Part shown: positions 1 through 11,061 of the stretch, piece by piece
Numbering within the stretch: the stretch's first letter is position 1
Layout of the letters: every line of letters starts with the position of its first letter
Assembly (NCBI GenBank): GCA_039545275.1
Contig: BCHS01000006.1
Location: 806,001-870,000, forward strand
Direction of reading: 5' to 3'
DNA length: 64,000 nt
Source: Pseudomicrostroma phylloplanum
Taxonomy: Eukaryota; Basidiomycota; Exobasidiomycetes; Microstromatales
The notes under the pieces: model-generated
Database searches by the model: none
What the model saw: only the letters and a program-made list of their open reading frames with translations
Told to the model about the DNA's origin: nothing
Position numbers and translations under genes: made by a program

Positions 1-1957
1 GGTGCGGCATGTGATTCTGCCCGTGACCGCCACTGGAGGCGCTGCTGGGAGGGATGGACCCAGACGAAGGGGTAGAGGGAGTCACGTTGCCCTGGGCGCC
101 CCAAGGGTCAGCGAAGGCGGGCACAAAGACGGGCACTTTGGGCATCGACACTTCGTTCCCTGCTTGAGTCGATCGTGGCGTGGCGTAGGCGCTTGTCTGA
201 CTTGCGGACGGTGGCAAGAGCAACGACGATGAAGATGATGCACCTTGGCCAGGCCAGAGGGCCTGCCCCGCGCTCATGGTTCGCAATTCTTGCTTACCAG
301 GCTGCAGGGGAGATCCTTTGGCTACCGTCGATGACTTTCGGCTTCGAGTGAGAGTGTTGCGTCGAGCACCAGCTGGCGAGCTGCTGCCAGCGGCGCTCGA
401 GGGAGGGTAGCTAGATGTGTAGCCAAACGGTGCCTGCAAATTGTTCGCTGCCGAAGCAGACTGCAGAGTCGTGTCGCTGTAGAGCAGATAGTGCTGCCCA
501 TAGCTAGACTGATCCGTCTGTCCCTGATCTGCGCTGAAGCTACTACCCAGGTCCAGCTCAAGCGCACCTAGTGCAGCGTGAGCGCCTCCTTGTCGCGGAC
601 CATTGTTCTCCTGCAGGAAGTCGCTGAAGAGACTCGTAAGCCTCTCAGAGTTCCCGTTCTGGAGCGCGGATGACTGCAGCTGCAGCTGCTGGAGGTTGAG
701 GCGCTGCTGTTCGCGCTGCGAAGCACCCAACAGAGGCGCAGAGTGAGCATCCAGAGCGTGCAACGACCTCTTCTGCAGCAAGCTACCGGCCAAAGGTCCG
801 TTGGAGGTGTCAATGGGAGAAGGGTTAGGCATGTCGTTTGTGTCCTTGCTCTGCCTACGCCTTCGCAGGTAGAGCGAACCATCAATCTCTCCCAGGCCAC
901 TAACAGTCGACTGCAGCTGCTGATTCTGCAGATCACGAGTCTCCATGTCACCGCCACTCAGAGAAAGCTGACCAGCGCTAGAAGAGCTGCTCGGTCGAGA
1001 TTCCTGGTAAGGCTGATAACGGGGAGCGTGTTGTCGAGGCTGCTGTGCCTGGGAAGAAGAACCATGCTGGCGAGGACCACCACCCGACGCACCTCCACCA
1101 GAGGGCAAGAGCGGGCTGATGCGCTGCTGCTGTCTTGCGCTCGGCCAACCAAGCTCCATAAAGAGGTCATCCATCGACGAAGAGCTTGCAAGACCACTAG
1201 GAGTAGGAGTCTGGGCTGATGCCGCGGCTGCTGCCATGATCTGCTGCTGTTGGTGTTCAGAGAGTTCAGGCGCACTGACGTATTGACGGAGAGGACGGTT
1301 GGCTGGGGTAGGGTGGAGGTAGGGATCGACGTAGAAAGACCTGGTAGCGGTGAAGTCGGACCCTTCGTCGATGTCTGGGGAAGAGGATTCGAAGCGGGGA
1401 CCATTGCCCGCCTTTGCTGTCTTTCCAAGACGTCCAGTTCGGCGTAGCTTTCGAGATGGGGTCAGGGCCGACGAAGGTGCAACCTCTTCGACCTCTGGTG
1501 ACGAGTGATCCGCTACCTCATCGGTACACCAAGCGGGGAGCTTAATCGACATGTCTGAGAAGGGCATCATCTGGGCGGCTGAACCACCAGAAGAGCTAGC
1601 CGGGGACTCCACGTGGTCCTCAACGGCCAGACCGTCAAAGGCCGTCACTGCTCGTAGGGAGAAAAGAAGGGTGGGAGACGTTGGGAGGTGAGAGGCGGCT
1701 TCTCGGGTATGCGACTGACTGATACGCAGATGCTCACATTCGTTTCCGCCAGACATTCCAAAGATGGACCCCCAGCTAAACGTGGGGCTGGACAAGCCGA
1801 ACTCAAATCCAGCCTTGAGACCACTGGGGCTGCTGACCATGGCCGGTGAGCTGTACGCCATCGCTGGCGACAGAGACGCCGCGGGAGGCGAGGAGTTGGA
1901 GCATGGGCTCCAGTGGTCGCGTTGGCGCAGGAACGAGGGAAGTCGTGCGAGAACCAT
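1..1957 (-). CDS. Unrecognised Gln/Ser-rich protein, cut by left window edge
   Basis: I do not recognise the family. Reading from an ATG at 1957 and removing one intron (1648-1737, GTGAGC...GAGCAG) gives an open frame of about 622 codons that runs off the left edge without a stop. The product is low-complexity: Ser, Gln, Pro and Ala rich, with a short poly-Gln followed by an Ala run near 1225-1250 and further Gln clusters near 690-790 and 1060-1130. A hydrophobic/aromatic patch (FEFGLSSPTFSWGSIFG) sits just before the intron. A basic stretch (RRNTLTRSRK) near 340-370 could be phosphorylated or act in nuclear import. This composition is common in fungal transcriptional regulators and scaffold proteins, but no DNA-binding domain is visible here; one could lie beyond the edge. 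The frame is certain; the start and function are not. Confidence 0.6.
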   Translation of the reverse strand, partial: MVLARLPSFLRQRDHWSPCSNSSPPAASLSPAMAYSSPAMVSSPSGLKAGFEFGLSSPTFSWGSIFGMSGGNECEHLRISQSHTREAASHLPTSPTLLFSLRAVTAFDGLAVEDHVESPASSSGGSAAQMMPFSDMSIKLPAWCTDEVADHSSPEVEEVAPSSALTPSRKLRRTGRLGKTAKAGNGPRFESSSPDIDEGSDFTATRSFYVDPYLHPTPANRPLRQYVSAPELSEHQQQQIMAAAAASAQTPTPSGLASSSSMDDLFMELGWPSARQQQRISPLLPSGGGASGGGPRQHGSSSQAQQPRQHAPRYQPYQESRPSSSSSAGQLSLSGGDMETRDLQNQQLQSTVSGLGEIDGSLYLRRRRQSKDTNDMPNPSPIDTSNGPLAGSLLQKRSLHALDAHSAPLLGASQREQQRLNLQQLQLQSSALQNGNSERLTSLFSDFLQENNGPRQGGAHAALGALELDLGSSFSADQGQTDQSSYGQHYLLYSDTTLQSASAANNLQAPFGYTSSYPPSSAAGSSSPAGARRNTLTRSRKSSTVAKGSPLQPGKQELRTMSAGQALWPGQGASSSSSLLLPPSASQTSAYATPRSTQAGNEVSMPKVPVFVPAFADPWGAQGNVTPSTPSSGSIPPSSASSGGHGQNHMPH

Positions 1958-4091
1958 TGAGACGAGATGGGCGGAGGGAGAGGGCGAAGGAAGGGCGGAG
2001 GAGGTGGTAGAGGGATGAGTGGAGTGGAGTGGAGAGTGTGACCAGCACGATCTCCTAGCAATGCAGAAGTATGTAGACCAAGTATGACACCGTCCGGCGC
2101 AGCCGCTATTGTTGCCCAGCTGGCAGCGTCAATCGATCTGTCCTTTCCACTGCTGACTCGTTCTCAATACAGAACGGGCGATACGAAAGGTACCGCTAAG
2201 ATTCTCTGCAAAATGATGTTTCGCTGACCAGAGCGAATGAAGCCTCACGTCAAAACCAGTAAGACGTGAAGGCTAGTTTGTGTACGGCTGATCGAAGCGT
2301 ACGATGCGAATGTGAATGGGCAGGGCGTGAGTGAGGGGGTGGTGGTGATGGAGGTGGAAGGTAGGAAGCGAGATCGACGAAACTGCCGACAGTGTCAGCA
2401 TCGACGGCTGCGAAATTGGGAAGGGAGTGGATGCTCGGCGGAAGGGGAATGAGTGAGTGGACGCACTGCAGGCGGGGGAGGGCCGGCGGAAGTGGAAATC
2501 GACGTCGATGTTGGACTGGAGGTGACACGATGCGCTGCACGAGCGGGTTTACCTCACCGTCTGAGGTTGAGCCAGTCTGGGCCCATGGAGCTCGCCAGTC
2601 AGTGCCTTTACCTGGGTTGCTGTGGATGCTGTCATGCTAGCCATCAAGCCACTGTCGGACGCTTCGGCCTGCCCGAGGATATGATGGCATTCATTCCCTG
2701 CCAGATTAAGCTCGGGCACAATGACCTGACGCGCGCCCAGGAACAAAGGCTGCGTTCGCGCGCCGGGGAATGCGACGCACGGGTGCAGACGAGCAACATC
2801 TACTTCGCATCCCTCGCGCACTCCATCTCCCCGATCCCACCTTCAGTGGTCCTGCGCTCTCTCTAGACCCTTCGCCTGTACATCATGTCAAGGTGGTGCC
2901 GTAACCTCCGCAGGCGGAGTCAGAGCTCAGTACCATGACTTTTGTGGCCATACCTTTCCGTTCACAAAAGCTTGCTTGACCTCAGCTTTTACGCGGGAAG
3001 GACCGTAATTCTGAACCTGGTTGAGGAGATCCGCTGAGCGGTCAAAAGTCTGTCATTTGGCTACCCTTCCTCGAGTTCCACTTCACCCTGGCAGCTTGCG
3101 CAGCTGCAGTCATCTACTTGACTGCCCATCTAGACTCTGACCGCGCTCTCCCACCGGTTTCACCTGATAATCAGAACAATGTTTCCCGGACAACAAGGAC
3201 GAGACATGACGCACACAGTCAAGCGCCACACTGCTCAGCAGCATTCAGATTAGCAGTGGGGCCGTCCATCAGTCTTGATAAGCCAGGCGCGCTCGTGGCA
3301 CTGCAGTATGAGTATCTCAAGACGGATCAGAAAGCAGGTTGACCATCTCCTACGCTATCTCCTTCGCAGCTTTGCGTGCGAAACATCGGGATGTGTGTAC
3401 TAGGTGGGCCGATGCGGAGATAAGGAATGTGGGACCCTCTGAGACACTTCTTCGGGAAGAGAGGCGGCCTGGCCTCGCGTCGTCTCTCCATCTGGGCCTG
3501 ATATCCGATTGTGTCCCACGCGAGCGGGAGGGGCTGATTCGGCAGTCGAGCAAGAGACTGGCGCTGTATGGCGTTACGCCTTTATCAGTCTGATTCACTT
3601 CGGCAAGACGAGATAGCCTGGCTCTGGCCGAGGACGAGGCGTGGGAAGCGCAGCGGTAAGGCGCATGTTCCCTGTCAATCCGGGGAGGATTCGGAAGGCG
3701 GGAGCGGGCGCCCTGGAGGCGAAGCAGTGCTGCAGCTGCGACGCACTTCAGGGCCAGGCCACGGCCGCGGCGGCGGGGCGAGGGCGGCGGAGTGGAGACC
3801 TGGTTGGAGATTGTATTGCAGTCGCATCTCATCTCCCGCCTCGCTGCTTCATTGTTCTGGCCATCGTCCTTGGCGCCCAGGCAATCATCACACCACCTCC
3901 TGCTACTCCCACGGCTGTTCTGCCCACCGCCATTCCTCCGCTCGCCCTGTCTGATTAGCCGGGACAGATTGTCAGATTGCGGTCCCTTTTCAGTCGCTTT
4001 GATCCCTCCCATTGGAACCTCAAATTCCTCCTCCATGAGCTTCCTCTTCCTCACCTACTCTCCGCTCAGTCTGGCTCACATCCAATAAGGC
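1958..4091. other. Long intergenic region between two divergent genes
   Basis: About 2.1 kb separates the minus-strand gene starting at 1957 from the plus-strand Eos1-like gene starting at 4092, so it should hold both promoters and long 5' leaders. Several open frames of 70-230 codons cross it on both strands, but they are Arg/Ser-rich, overlap each other and show no domain I know. No tRNA or repeat family was seen. Confidence 0.5.
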
Positions 4092-7000
4092 ATGGCAGTG
4101 ACCGGGTCCGTCGGCCCTCATCGGCCTCGCGCCCACGCAAGGTCCTCGTCCTATGGCTCCTCATCCTCGGCCGCTGGCCCTTCCTACTCTCGTTCTGCAC
4201 CCGTATCGCCTTCGACCAGCTTTGCCAGCCTCACTGCTCTCCGAAACAGTCTGGCAATGAGGAGCGGGGACCTCGGACTCGACGAGAGCGCTCACACATT
4301 TCCTGTGGACGAGGACAGTCCCATCGAACAACGCTCGCTCAATGCTCCTGGACCATCTACGTCAAATACCCCGTCGCGGACATCCTCGAGTACCACACCT
4401 CACAGCAGCAGCCGCGGGTCCTTCTCGCTCAGCCGGTCTGCTTCGTCTCAGGCAGCATCTCCCAATGGCCCTGTTCCGCCACCACTTTCAATGCACAATC
4501 TGCCCCCACCAAGGATGATCCTATCTGCGAGCCACGACAGGAGAATATCGCCTTTCCACGAGGGCAGGGGCATGAGCTTCACGCCCGCCGCCTCCCCACC
4601 GCTCAATCTTTCGCCGACAGTACCCATGGGATACTTTGAGCAGGAAGTGCAGTCATCAGCAAGGCGGACGTTGGCCTCTGGCCACTCCAGTCGCCCTCGT
4701 TCTGCCAATCCTAGTCGCAGCTCGAGCCCAAATGGCTCGATCCTTAGTTCGGGCCGGGGCGACCACTCGCGAAGATACCAAGCGAACAGGCCGAGGTCGA
4801 GGACCATTTCAGACGCCGCCACAAATTTGTTGCCCATGAGTAGAATCAATAGTCGGCAGCATCACTTGTCCGCAGAGCAAGCGAGCAGCGGCAATGCCGC
4901 CCCGTCCGCAGAAGCCATCAACATTCGCATGCCCCGGAATTATCGTCGAACCTCCTCGGCCGCTGGATCATCAGGGGGGTTTCCAGAGTCAGATGCCAGC
5001 GACACGGGAGAAGAAGGGGACGCAGATGACGTACCTACAAGACCTGTGCGGATGCGCCCCGTCAGGACCAGGAGCAGCTCTCAAGTATCCTCGACTGGTC
5101 TTTCTGAGAGCTACTCGCACTCCGGCCACCGCAATCGGACCGAGGACAGCTATTCTGTGATGTCCACGCGGCGACCGGGGTTCGCCACTACTGGAGGTGG
5201 GTCGTCACCTCGAGGATCTTGGTACAGCCGTAGTCCTACAATCGAGTCCTCTAGCGGCGGACCCACAGCCAGTCATGGTGGCAGCAGCTTCTTCGGTCTG
5301 GCCTCGTCCGGCATCGATGACTTGAGCGCAGCTGCTGGTCAGCTTTGGCAGCTACATCAGGCCGCTCTGGGCTATTCAGCTGTGACAGGACTAGGTATGG
5401 ACGTCCTCGCCGACCAGTCTCGGTCTTCTCCGAACGCACATGCGGATGCAATGGCTCCTCCGCCCCCTTACCAGGCCAATGACGATATTGACCATGTCCA
5501 GATGACTAGACGTCTGGTCAACCAGCTAGAAAGAGAGCAAGCAGAGGCTTCACTGGGCCGGCGACTGGGCGAGTCGAGGGATTCAACGCCGCAGGGCTGG
5601 GGGACACCTGCCACAGCGCGGGAAGGCGATACTGAACAGCAAGGTAGTGAAGGCCTTTCTTTCAGGTCGATACCCCATCGGAGGCGAGAAGACCGTCAAA
5701 TCTCGAATGCTCCCGCTCACACGGCACGCCGGACCTCGCTGGCGGCCTCAGCTACCTCGCCTTCGGTCGCAAATGGGCCAATGTCACAAAATGCCGACCC
5801 TGCCGTCTTGACTAGCGCAGAGGATCCTCAATCTCCCGACGACCCTGAGGCCAGTCCGCCAGCTTGGCAGCCGAAGAGCGACACAGAGGGAGACACCGAC
5901 ACGAATGAGGGCGATCGACGTGAAGTCAGGGAACTGGCAGATGGTGCCCTGACCTCTCCCGAGGCCTCGGCTCAGGACTTTGCGAATCAAAGGTCTCAGC
6001 AGGATGGAGATCAGCCACTTTTGAGGCGATCTCTTCACAGCCGTCTGGCTGCCTCTCCCTTGGCTCGTCAAATGGCAGAGGAGGAAGACTACAGTGGCCC
6101 ATCCCCGTGGGTATTGCGCTATCTCCTTCATCCCCTACGACTTCTGGCCGCCGTACCTGGCTGTGTGGGCACTTTCTGGCTTATTCGCAACGCTGTGGTA
6201 CACATGCAATCCTCAGGCTCTCTGTTTGTGCGCGGACCACTGGATGTCGAGCAACCTCACATCTCAAATCCCTGGAGGATGACGCGCGCGCTGGACTTCC
6301 TCCTCGCCAGCTTATGGGCCATCAGCACGGCCTACCACGCTCTGAGTCTCACCACCCTGCTACTTCGACGATGGCTCATCTACTACTCGCTCTTCCCCTC
6401 GCTCATCCGCCTTCTTGCTCTGCAGGCCATCTGCTGGCCACTGGTGAGGATGACCATCTTCATTGCTGGCCCTGACCGACCCATCGAAGCCTGGGTCGTC
6501 ATCGCCTCCACAACGGCTTTCAGTGATGTAGTCGCGAGATGGGTCACTAGCAACATCGCTGATGCGCCTACTAAGAGAGCTGTGCAGAGGCGAGCACAGC
6601 CGACGACGAATGGCGGTAGAGTGGGCAGGAGATCAAGGTCCAGATCTGGCGTGAGAGGGGGCAATACTGCGACCTCGCTGCCTGTCGGCCAGGAGACGGG
6701 CGCCCCCACTGCCCCTAGCTCTCGGAGCAGCAGTCGCGAGCGGCCCGCGCAGCAACGACGTCGGCAGCCAAGCAGCAATACCGCTACCTTTTCCTCCAGC
6801 CACAGTGCCGGCTCCGTAGGTCGCGCTCGAACAGGGCAGCGCTTCTGGCGAGCCGTGATGGGAGCCCCCATCGACTCTTCCACATCAGACTCGGACGGCT
6901 CGGCCAAGAGCGAGGACGAAGACGAGGTGCGTGCTCTGCACGCTTCCGCCCTCGATGTACCCAGCAGGCCCAGTCGCCTCGCAAGTCTCTTCCTTCGACG

Positions 7001-7535
7001 CGGACGCGGACGCGGAGGCAGCGCCGCTGTTACTGGCGTCGCCACAAACGGTACAGCCACCGAGACGGACGACTTTGACGGTGAACAGCAAGCCCACTCG
7101 ACGTTTACCGAGACGGACCTGGAGCTCGAAGGCGAGACGACGGACGCGGGAGCTACGACGACGGCTCTGCTGGATGAGGACGACGAGGCAGAGTCGGCCG
7201 AAGAGGCGCTACACCGTCTCCGCGTCGCCCTGCGCCGTCGAAGACGCCATCGGATGCGACTCAAGCTCGCCGCACTGCAAGGCGATATCAGTCCCGGCTC
7301 CGTCTCCGGCGGCGGCGGCGGCGGTGCTTTGTACCGTTCTACATCGAGTGTGCCCAGCCTCTGGTCTACACGCGCGACAGAGACGGCCGCTTCTGGCGGG
7401 ACGGATAGGGCTGGTGGGGTGAAAGTGAGGAGCAGGAGAGTCTTCCATTGGGAGGTGGCGATGAAGCGGAACGTCGCGCCCATTGGCGTGCTGGCTTACT
7501 TGACCCTCTGGGGCATGCTGATTGGGGGCCAGTGA
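4092..7535 (+). CDS. EOS1: Eos1-like ER membrane protein with very large disordered extensions
   Basis: Intronless, 1147 residues. The recognisable core matches the fungal Eos1 / 'N-glycosylation protein' family, an ER multi-span protein linked in yeast to N-glycosylation and oxidative-stress tolerance. A hydrophobic segment near residues 672-700 (WVLRYLLHPLRLLAAVPG) is followed by a conserved stretch around 735-830 containing LLRRWLIYYSLFPSLIRLLA, then LQAICWP and WVTSN. The family's closing segment (FHWEVAMKRNVAPIG, then a last membrane span) ends the protein at 1130-1147. What is unusual is the size: about 665 Ser-rich residues precede the core, and a roughly 290-residue charged, Ser/Arg-rich insertion separates the main membrane block from the final span. 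Family members I know of are several times shorter. The family call rests on motif recall, not a search. Confidence 0.72.
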   Translation: MAVTGSVGPHRPRAHARSSSYGSSSSAAGPSYSRSAPVSPSTSFASLTALRNSLAMRSGDLGLDESAHTFPVDEDSPIEQRSLNAPGPSTSNTPSRTSSSTTPHSSSRGSFSLSRSASSQAASPNGPVPPPLSMHNLPPPRMILSASHDRRISPFHEGRGMSFTPAASPPLNLSPTVPMGYFEQEVQSSARRTLASGHSSRPRSANPSRSSSPNGSILSSGRGDHSRRYQANRPRSRTISDAATNLLPMSRINSRQHHLSAEQASSGNAAPSAEAINIRMPRNYRRTSSAAGSSGGFPESDASDTGEEGDADDVPTRPVRMRPVRTRSSSQVSSTGLSESYSHSGHRNRTEDSYSVMSTRRPGFATTGGGSSPRGSWYSRSPTIESSSGGPTASHGGSSFFGLASSGIDDLSAAAGQLWQLHQAALGYSAVTGLGMDVLADQSRSSPNAHADAMAPPPPYQANDDIDHVQMTRRLVNQLEREQAEASLGRRLGESRDSTPQGWGTPATAREGDTEQQGSEGLSFRSIPHRRREDRQISNAPAHTARRTSLAASATSPSVANGPMSQNADPAVLTSAEDPQSPDDPEASPPAWQPKSDTEGDTDTNEGDRREVRELADGALTSPEASAQDFANQRSQQDGDQPLLRRSLHSRLAASPLARQMAEEEDYSGPSPWVLRYLLHPLRLLAAVPGCVGTFWLIRNAVVHMQSSGSLFVRGPLDVEQPHISNPWRMTRALDFLLASLWAISTAYHALSLTTLLLRRWLIYYSLFPSLIRLLALQAICWPLVRMTIFIAGPDRPIEAWVVIASTTAFSDVVARWVTSNIADAPTKRAVQRRAQPTTNGGRVGRRSRSRSGVRGGNTATSLPVGQETGAPTAPSSRSSSRERPAQQRRRQPSSNTATFSSSHSAGSVGRARTGQRFWRAVMGAPIDSSTSDSDGSAKSEDEDEVRALHASALDVPSRPSRLASLFLRRGRGRGGSAAVTGVATNGTATETDDFDGEQQAHSTFTETDLELEGETTDAGATTTALLDEDDEAESAEEALHRLRVALRRRRRHRMRLKLAALQGDISPGSVSGGGGGGALYRSTSSVPSLWSTRATETAASGGTDRAGGVKVRSRRVFHWEVAMKRNVAPIGVLAYLTLWGMLIGGQ

Positions 7536-8085
7536 AGTGAAGCGTGAAGCATAGACATTGAGCAGAAGATAGATGGGCGGATGAACCTGGGGAGGGGAGG
7601 GGTAGGTTGGACCTGTACTTGTCCCTGTTCTTGTTTCATCGTGATGCCCCAGCATGCGCTTACTCTACCTTACCGAGCAACCTATCATATTAGATTAGTT
7701 CCCCCAGTATGCAGGATTGCAGAGTCTTGTCCGTGACGCCCTGGAGCCAACGTCTGGACGTGTCGCAGTCTAGCCGCCAGATCTGCCCTAGCCCCCTCCA
7801 TTTGCGCCGAGACCTCTCGTCTCTCCAATGTCTGATAGATCACCCGACCGTCTGTCCTAGAGCTCTTGCATTGTACTCGTTTTGTCATTACGCCAGCGAA
7901 GCTCGCTATCAACACAACACACGACGCACTATGAGCCGTCTTGCTCAACACTCCGTCCCTTCTTCCGCCCTGCCCTTGGCAATCGCTCTAATCGAAGAGC
8001 AGGACGTCGGGCTAGGCCATCCCATGCCATCACATTATCTTGCCCCCTCTCTTCCCCTCCTCTCCCCGGCCGTTTGCTTGGCTCT
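7536..8085. other. Convergent 3' region
   Basis: 550 bp between the stop codons of the Eos1-like gene (plus) and the complex I subunit gene (minus). It should contain the two 3' UTRs. Small open frames cross it but none looks coding. Confidence 0.5.
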
Positions 8086-8786
8086 TTAGAAGTGCTGGTT
8101 GTCAATGGCCTCGCGCTTCTCTGCCTCTGTGAACATGCGCGGGGGGATGTTGCGCTCCCACTTTGTGCCGTCTTCGCCCATGGGTGCTGTGCAAGGGGAC
8201 GAGAAATATCGGTGTCGGTATCGGTCGTAGTGCCGTATAAGGGGAAGAAGAGTGAGGACGGGGGGAGATTGTGGAGTGAGAGATGGATAGTGGGTCAGTA
8301 TGACGTCCTCTGGGCAAGCGGACGTGCAATGCTGCTCGTGTCCGTACACGAGGGGCAGGTTGGGTGGACACTCACGCTTGTATGGGTCGGGGTGGGCGAT
8401 GTCCTTCAGACGCTCCTCTGCTGCCTCTAGCACCCTAGCCAGCTCCCTTGGGTTTCGGATGTAGCGGTTGCGCTCGAACTGCGAAGCGTAAGACAGGCGA
8501 TATGTGAGCTTCCTCATCTCATGATCGGGCTCTAGCTGCCAACCCCTTCTCTCTCCCTGCCCCAACTGCGCAGACTCACCTCTGCCCTAATCTCAATAGC
8601 CCTGTCCCTCCAAACGTCCCTCCTGATGCACCAGTTGAGCTCATTAGTGAGGTACCTCTTGTACAAGCTCTTAACGTAGCTCTTGTGCGCGACAGTAAAG
8701 GGCGAAGGGGCCGCCGAGGTCGATGTGGCAGGGACGTTGAGCGCCGGTAGGGAGCGGGAGATGGAGAGGAGTGGTGTGGGCCTCAT
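8086..8786 (-). CDS. NDUFB9: Mitochondrial complex I LYR subunit (B22/NDUFB9 type)
   Basis: Predicted accessory subunit of NADH:ubiquinone oxidoreductase in the inner mitochondrial membrane. Three exons (8786-8580, 8478-8376, 8186-8086) joined by GTGAGT...CAG introns of 101 and 189 nt give 136 residues. The N-terminus is Ser/Pro-rich with little acidity. It is followed by the LYR-type helix (SYVKSLYKRYLTNELNW), the family's FERNRYIRNPREL stretch, and a C-terminus with DGTKWERNIPPRMF, which is typical of the B22 family. The splice joins restore these motifs exactly, which supports the model. It shares a 332-bp promoter with the divergent methyltransferase gene. Confidence 0.88.
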
Positions 8787-9118
8787 CTTGGCGGTTGTTG
8801 GTAGGGACGAGGTGCAGGTGGAGCAGGGGCAGGGCAGGTAGATGAGGTCGTGCGATGCGATTGGCAATCCCCGAGTGGCCTGCCTGCCTGCCTGCCGTAT
8901 CCCACCCACCCGCTCGCCCCCCAGCCTGTGCGATCATCGGGACGGGGCAGGCGGGGCAGCCAGAACGCAGCGCGCGAGGTCGCTCGGGACGGAGCGGAGC
9001 TTCAATGAGTTCTACGTCGGAAGGAAGATCAGAAATCAAAAGTGTCCCTTTCCGTCGATGGCTGGCGCTGCACTGCAAGGATCCATACATACCAATAGCC
9101 TCAGGCTCTGCACACACA
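8787..9118. promoter_or_regulatory. Shared divergent promoter with CCTG microsatellite
   Basis: Lies between the divergent complex I subunit and methyltransferase genes. It contains four tandem copies of the tetranucleotide CCTG/TGCC at about 8879-8896. The methyltransferase frame stays open leftward, with in-frame ATGs at 8855 and 9005, so part of this stretch could be coding if an upstream start is used. Confidence 0.5.
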
Positions 9119-10964
9119 ATGACAGATTCTCGTCTACCCTCGGCGAGCTCCTCCATCTCTCAGCCTACCTCGAGCAACGGCACAAGTACAGCGGCAAAGA
9201 CGATCGCAGAAAGCATCGACGCCTTTGCCGTGTACGAGGAAGCAGTCCAAACACCCTTGATCGAAGCGCACAACCTCGACTCCCTCTACTACAATGCTCA
9301 ATCCTTTGGCTCCCGGCGCCCTTATGCCAAGCTTCTGCGAGAAGACTTTAGCTCTACGGGTGCAGTAGCTACTACTTGGCTGACGATGGACGCGGATCAC
9401 CGTGCCCAAGCGGTGGATATCGATCTCGAGGCACTGAAGATTGCTCGGAGGAGGCTGCTCAGGGGAGAAGGGCTGAGACATCCCTTGGGGGAGAAGTGGA
9501 CTGCGAAGCTTCTACAGCACAGCGAGTTCACTCAGGAGGGCGAGGGCAGCCGATGGGCTGAGGAAGACGAGGAATTGCAAGGGACGCCTGGCCAAAGCCA
9601 GACTCAGCAGAATAGCACTTGGGCGGAAGGAGCTGCTTCTGATCGGTTTGAGCGCAAATTTCAAGCAAAGCAGGCAAAGCTGCGGGCGAAGCACCAGCAG
9701 AAGAAGGACAAGGTGAAAGCAAAGGCGAGCTTTCAAGATGGCAAAGTGAACAAGGCGGAGGGAGCTCAGGACGCTGCTGCGATCGATGGCGAGCAGGACA
9801 GTCCGCATCTCCTTCTCCTCCACTCCTCCGTCCTCTCCCTACCCTTCTCTCCTCCTTCTCCAGCTCCCGGCACGAGCGTCTCCTCCATTGCGCCCCCGGA
9901 CATCGTCGCCTCGCTCAACTACGCCCTCTCCTACTTCCACACGCGCCCCGAGCTCCTGGCCTACCTCTCCTCCGTGCGCGCCTCCCTGCGCAAGGGCACC
10001 GGCGTGCTCATCAGCGATCAATTCGCCGGTCCAACAGGCGAAGCCGCTCGGCAGTCCCTGGGTCAGGGGCGGGAATTGAGTGCACAAGAAGAGGAGCGAG
10101 AGCAGGACGAGGTCTGGCGGCGGTTCGCAGAGGAAGAGGGACACAAGGGTTTTCTCAGGAGGGGGGAGACGCTCGACTCTCTGCCTGGCAAGCTCTCCGC
10201 GGACATTCCGGGCGTGCAGATCTGGCGAGCTGCGGAGCGCAAGGGAGGAGCAGGAGCAAGCGAGGGCGAAAGGGAGCGCGAGCAGGTGCACAGTCAAGAT
10301 GGAGCAAGCGCCACGCAATGGCCCCGTGGTCGTCTCTCCCTCGTACGCAAAGGCGAAGTGCTCCTGCACCAGCCCCCCTCAGGCTCAAACTCAAGCTCCC
10401 CGGGCTCATCAGATGTACCCCTGAGCAAGGTCCCCTTTGAATACTGGCGGGAAGACGCCCCCGTCGACCACCTCACCAACCGCTTCCGCATGTCCCTCTC
10501 TTTCCGCTTCCCCTCCGATGGAAGCTGGATCCGGGATTACTTCTCCTACGATTTCCGCTTTTGGACTCTGGCGGAGGTGTTGGAGGCTTTGAGAGAAGTG
10601 GGATTTGAAGAGGTGAGGGTTGAGGTGCTTGATAGGGGGATTGGAGATACTGGTGGGGATGTGGGGAAGGAGGAGGAGAAGGGGAGTGAAGGGAGAGGGG
10701 GAGAGGGGGAGGGAGAGGAAGAGGAAGAAGGCAATTTCGCTCTTCTCATGCAGACGGAGGCAGAGGAGAGTCGACCAGCGGTGACGTATAAGCTGCTAGA
10801 GACGGGGGACAAGGTCTTTGCGAGGAGGTCGTTTGGTAGTGAGTACAGACGATGTGTTGAGAGGGGCGAGGAGGAGAGCGTGTGCGCTGATCACTCCTTC
10901 CGCCGCTCCTCCCATTCAATACGCTCCCCTGCTAGCTTATATCGTCGCAAAGGCACCGCCCTGA
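9119..10964 (+). CDS. SAM-dependent methyltransferase, class I fold
   Basis: Exons 9119-10838 and 10936-10964 give 582 residues. SAM-binding signatures: REDFSSTG near residue 74 (motif I-like), then HRAQAVDIDLEALKIA (acidic end of strand 2), and PDIVASLNYALSYF near 259 (motif IV region). Towards the C-terminus come WIRDYFSYDFRFW and TLAEVLEALREVGFEEV, a pattern typical of an uncharacterised fungal/bacterial methyltransferase family. A low-complexity, Glu/Gly-rich linker interrupts the last part. The small second exon adds TYIVAKAPP, a normal end for this fold. Substrate unknown. I chose the ATG at 9119; in-frame upstream ATGs at 9005 and 8855 would add Arg/Pro-rich sequence lying in the shared promoter. 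Its stop lies 97 bp from the stop of the convergent TyrRS gene. Confidence 0.75.
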
Positions 10965-11061
10965 TGCTGCATCTCGTTTCGAGTTCGGTCAACTATGATA
11001 TTAGCGTTTATCTATACGCCAGTCATCAACAGAGCTCCTCTCCGCCCTTGCACCTCCCGCC

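Noticed and set aside
3350..4054. 234-codon minus-strand frame upstream of the Eos1-like gene
   Set aside because: Arg/Ser-rich, no domain, overlaps equally long plus-strand frames; looks like a GC-rich chance frame in the promoter region.
6383..7483. 366-codon minus-strand frame
   Set aside because: Antisense of the Eos1-like gene; mirrors its Ser/Arg repeats.
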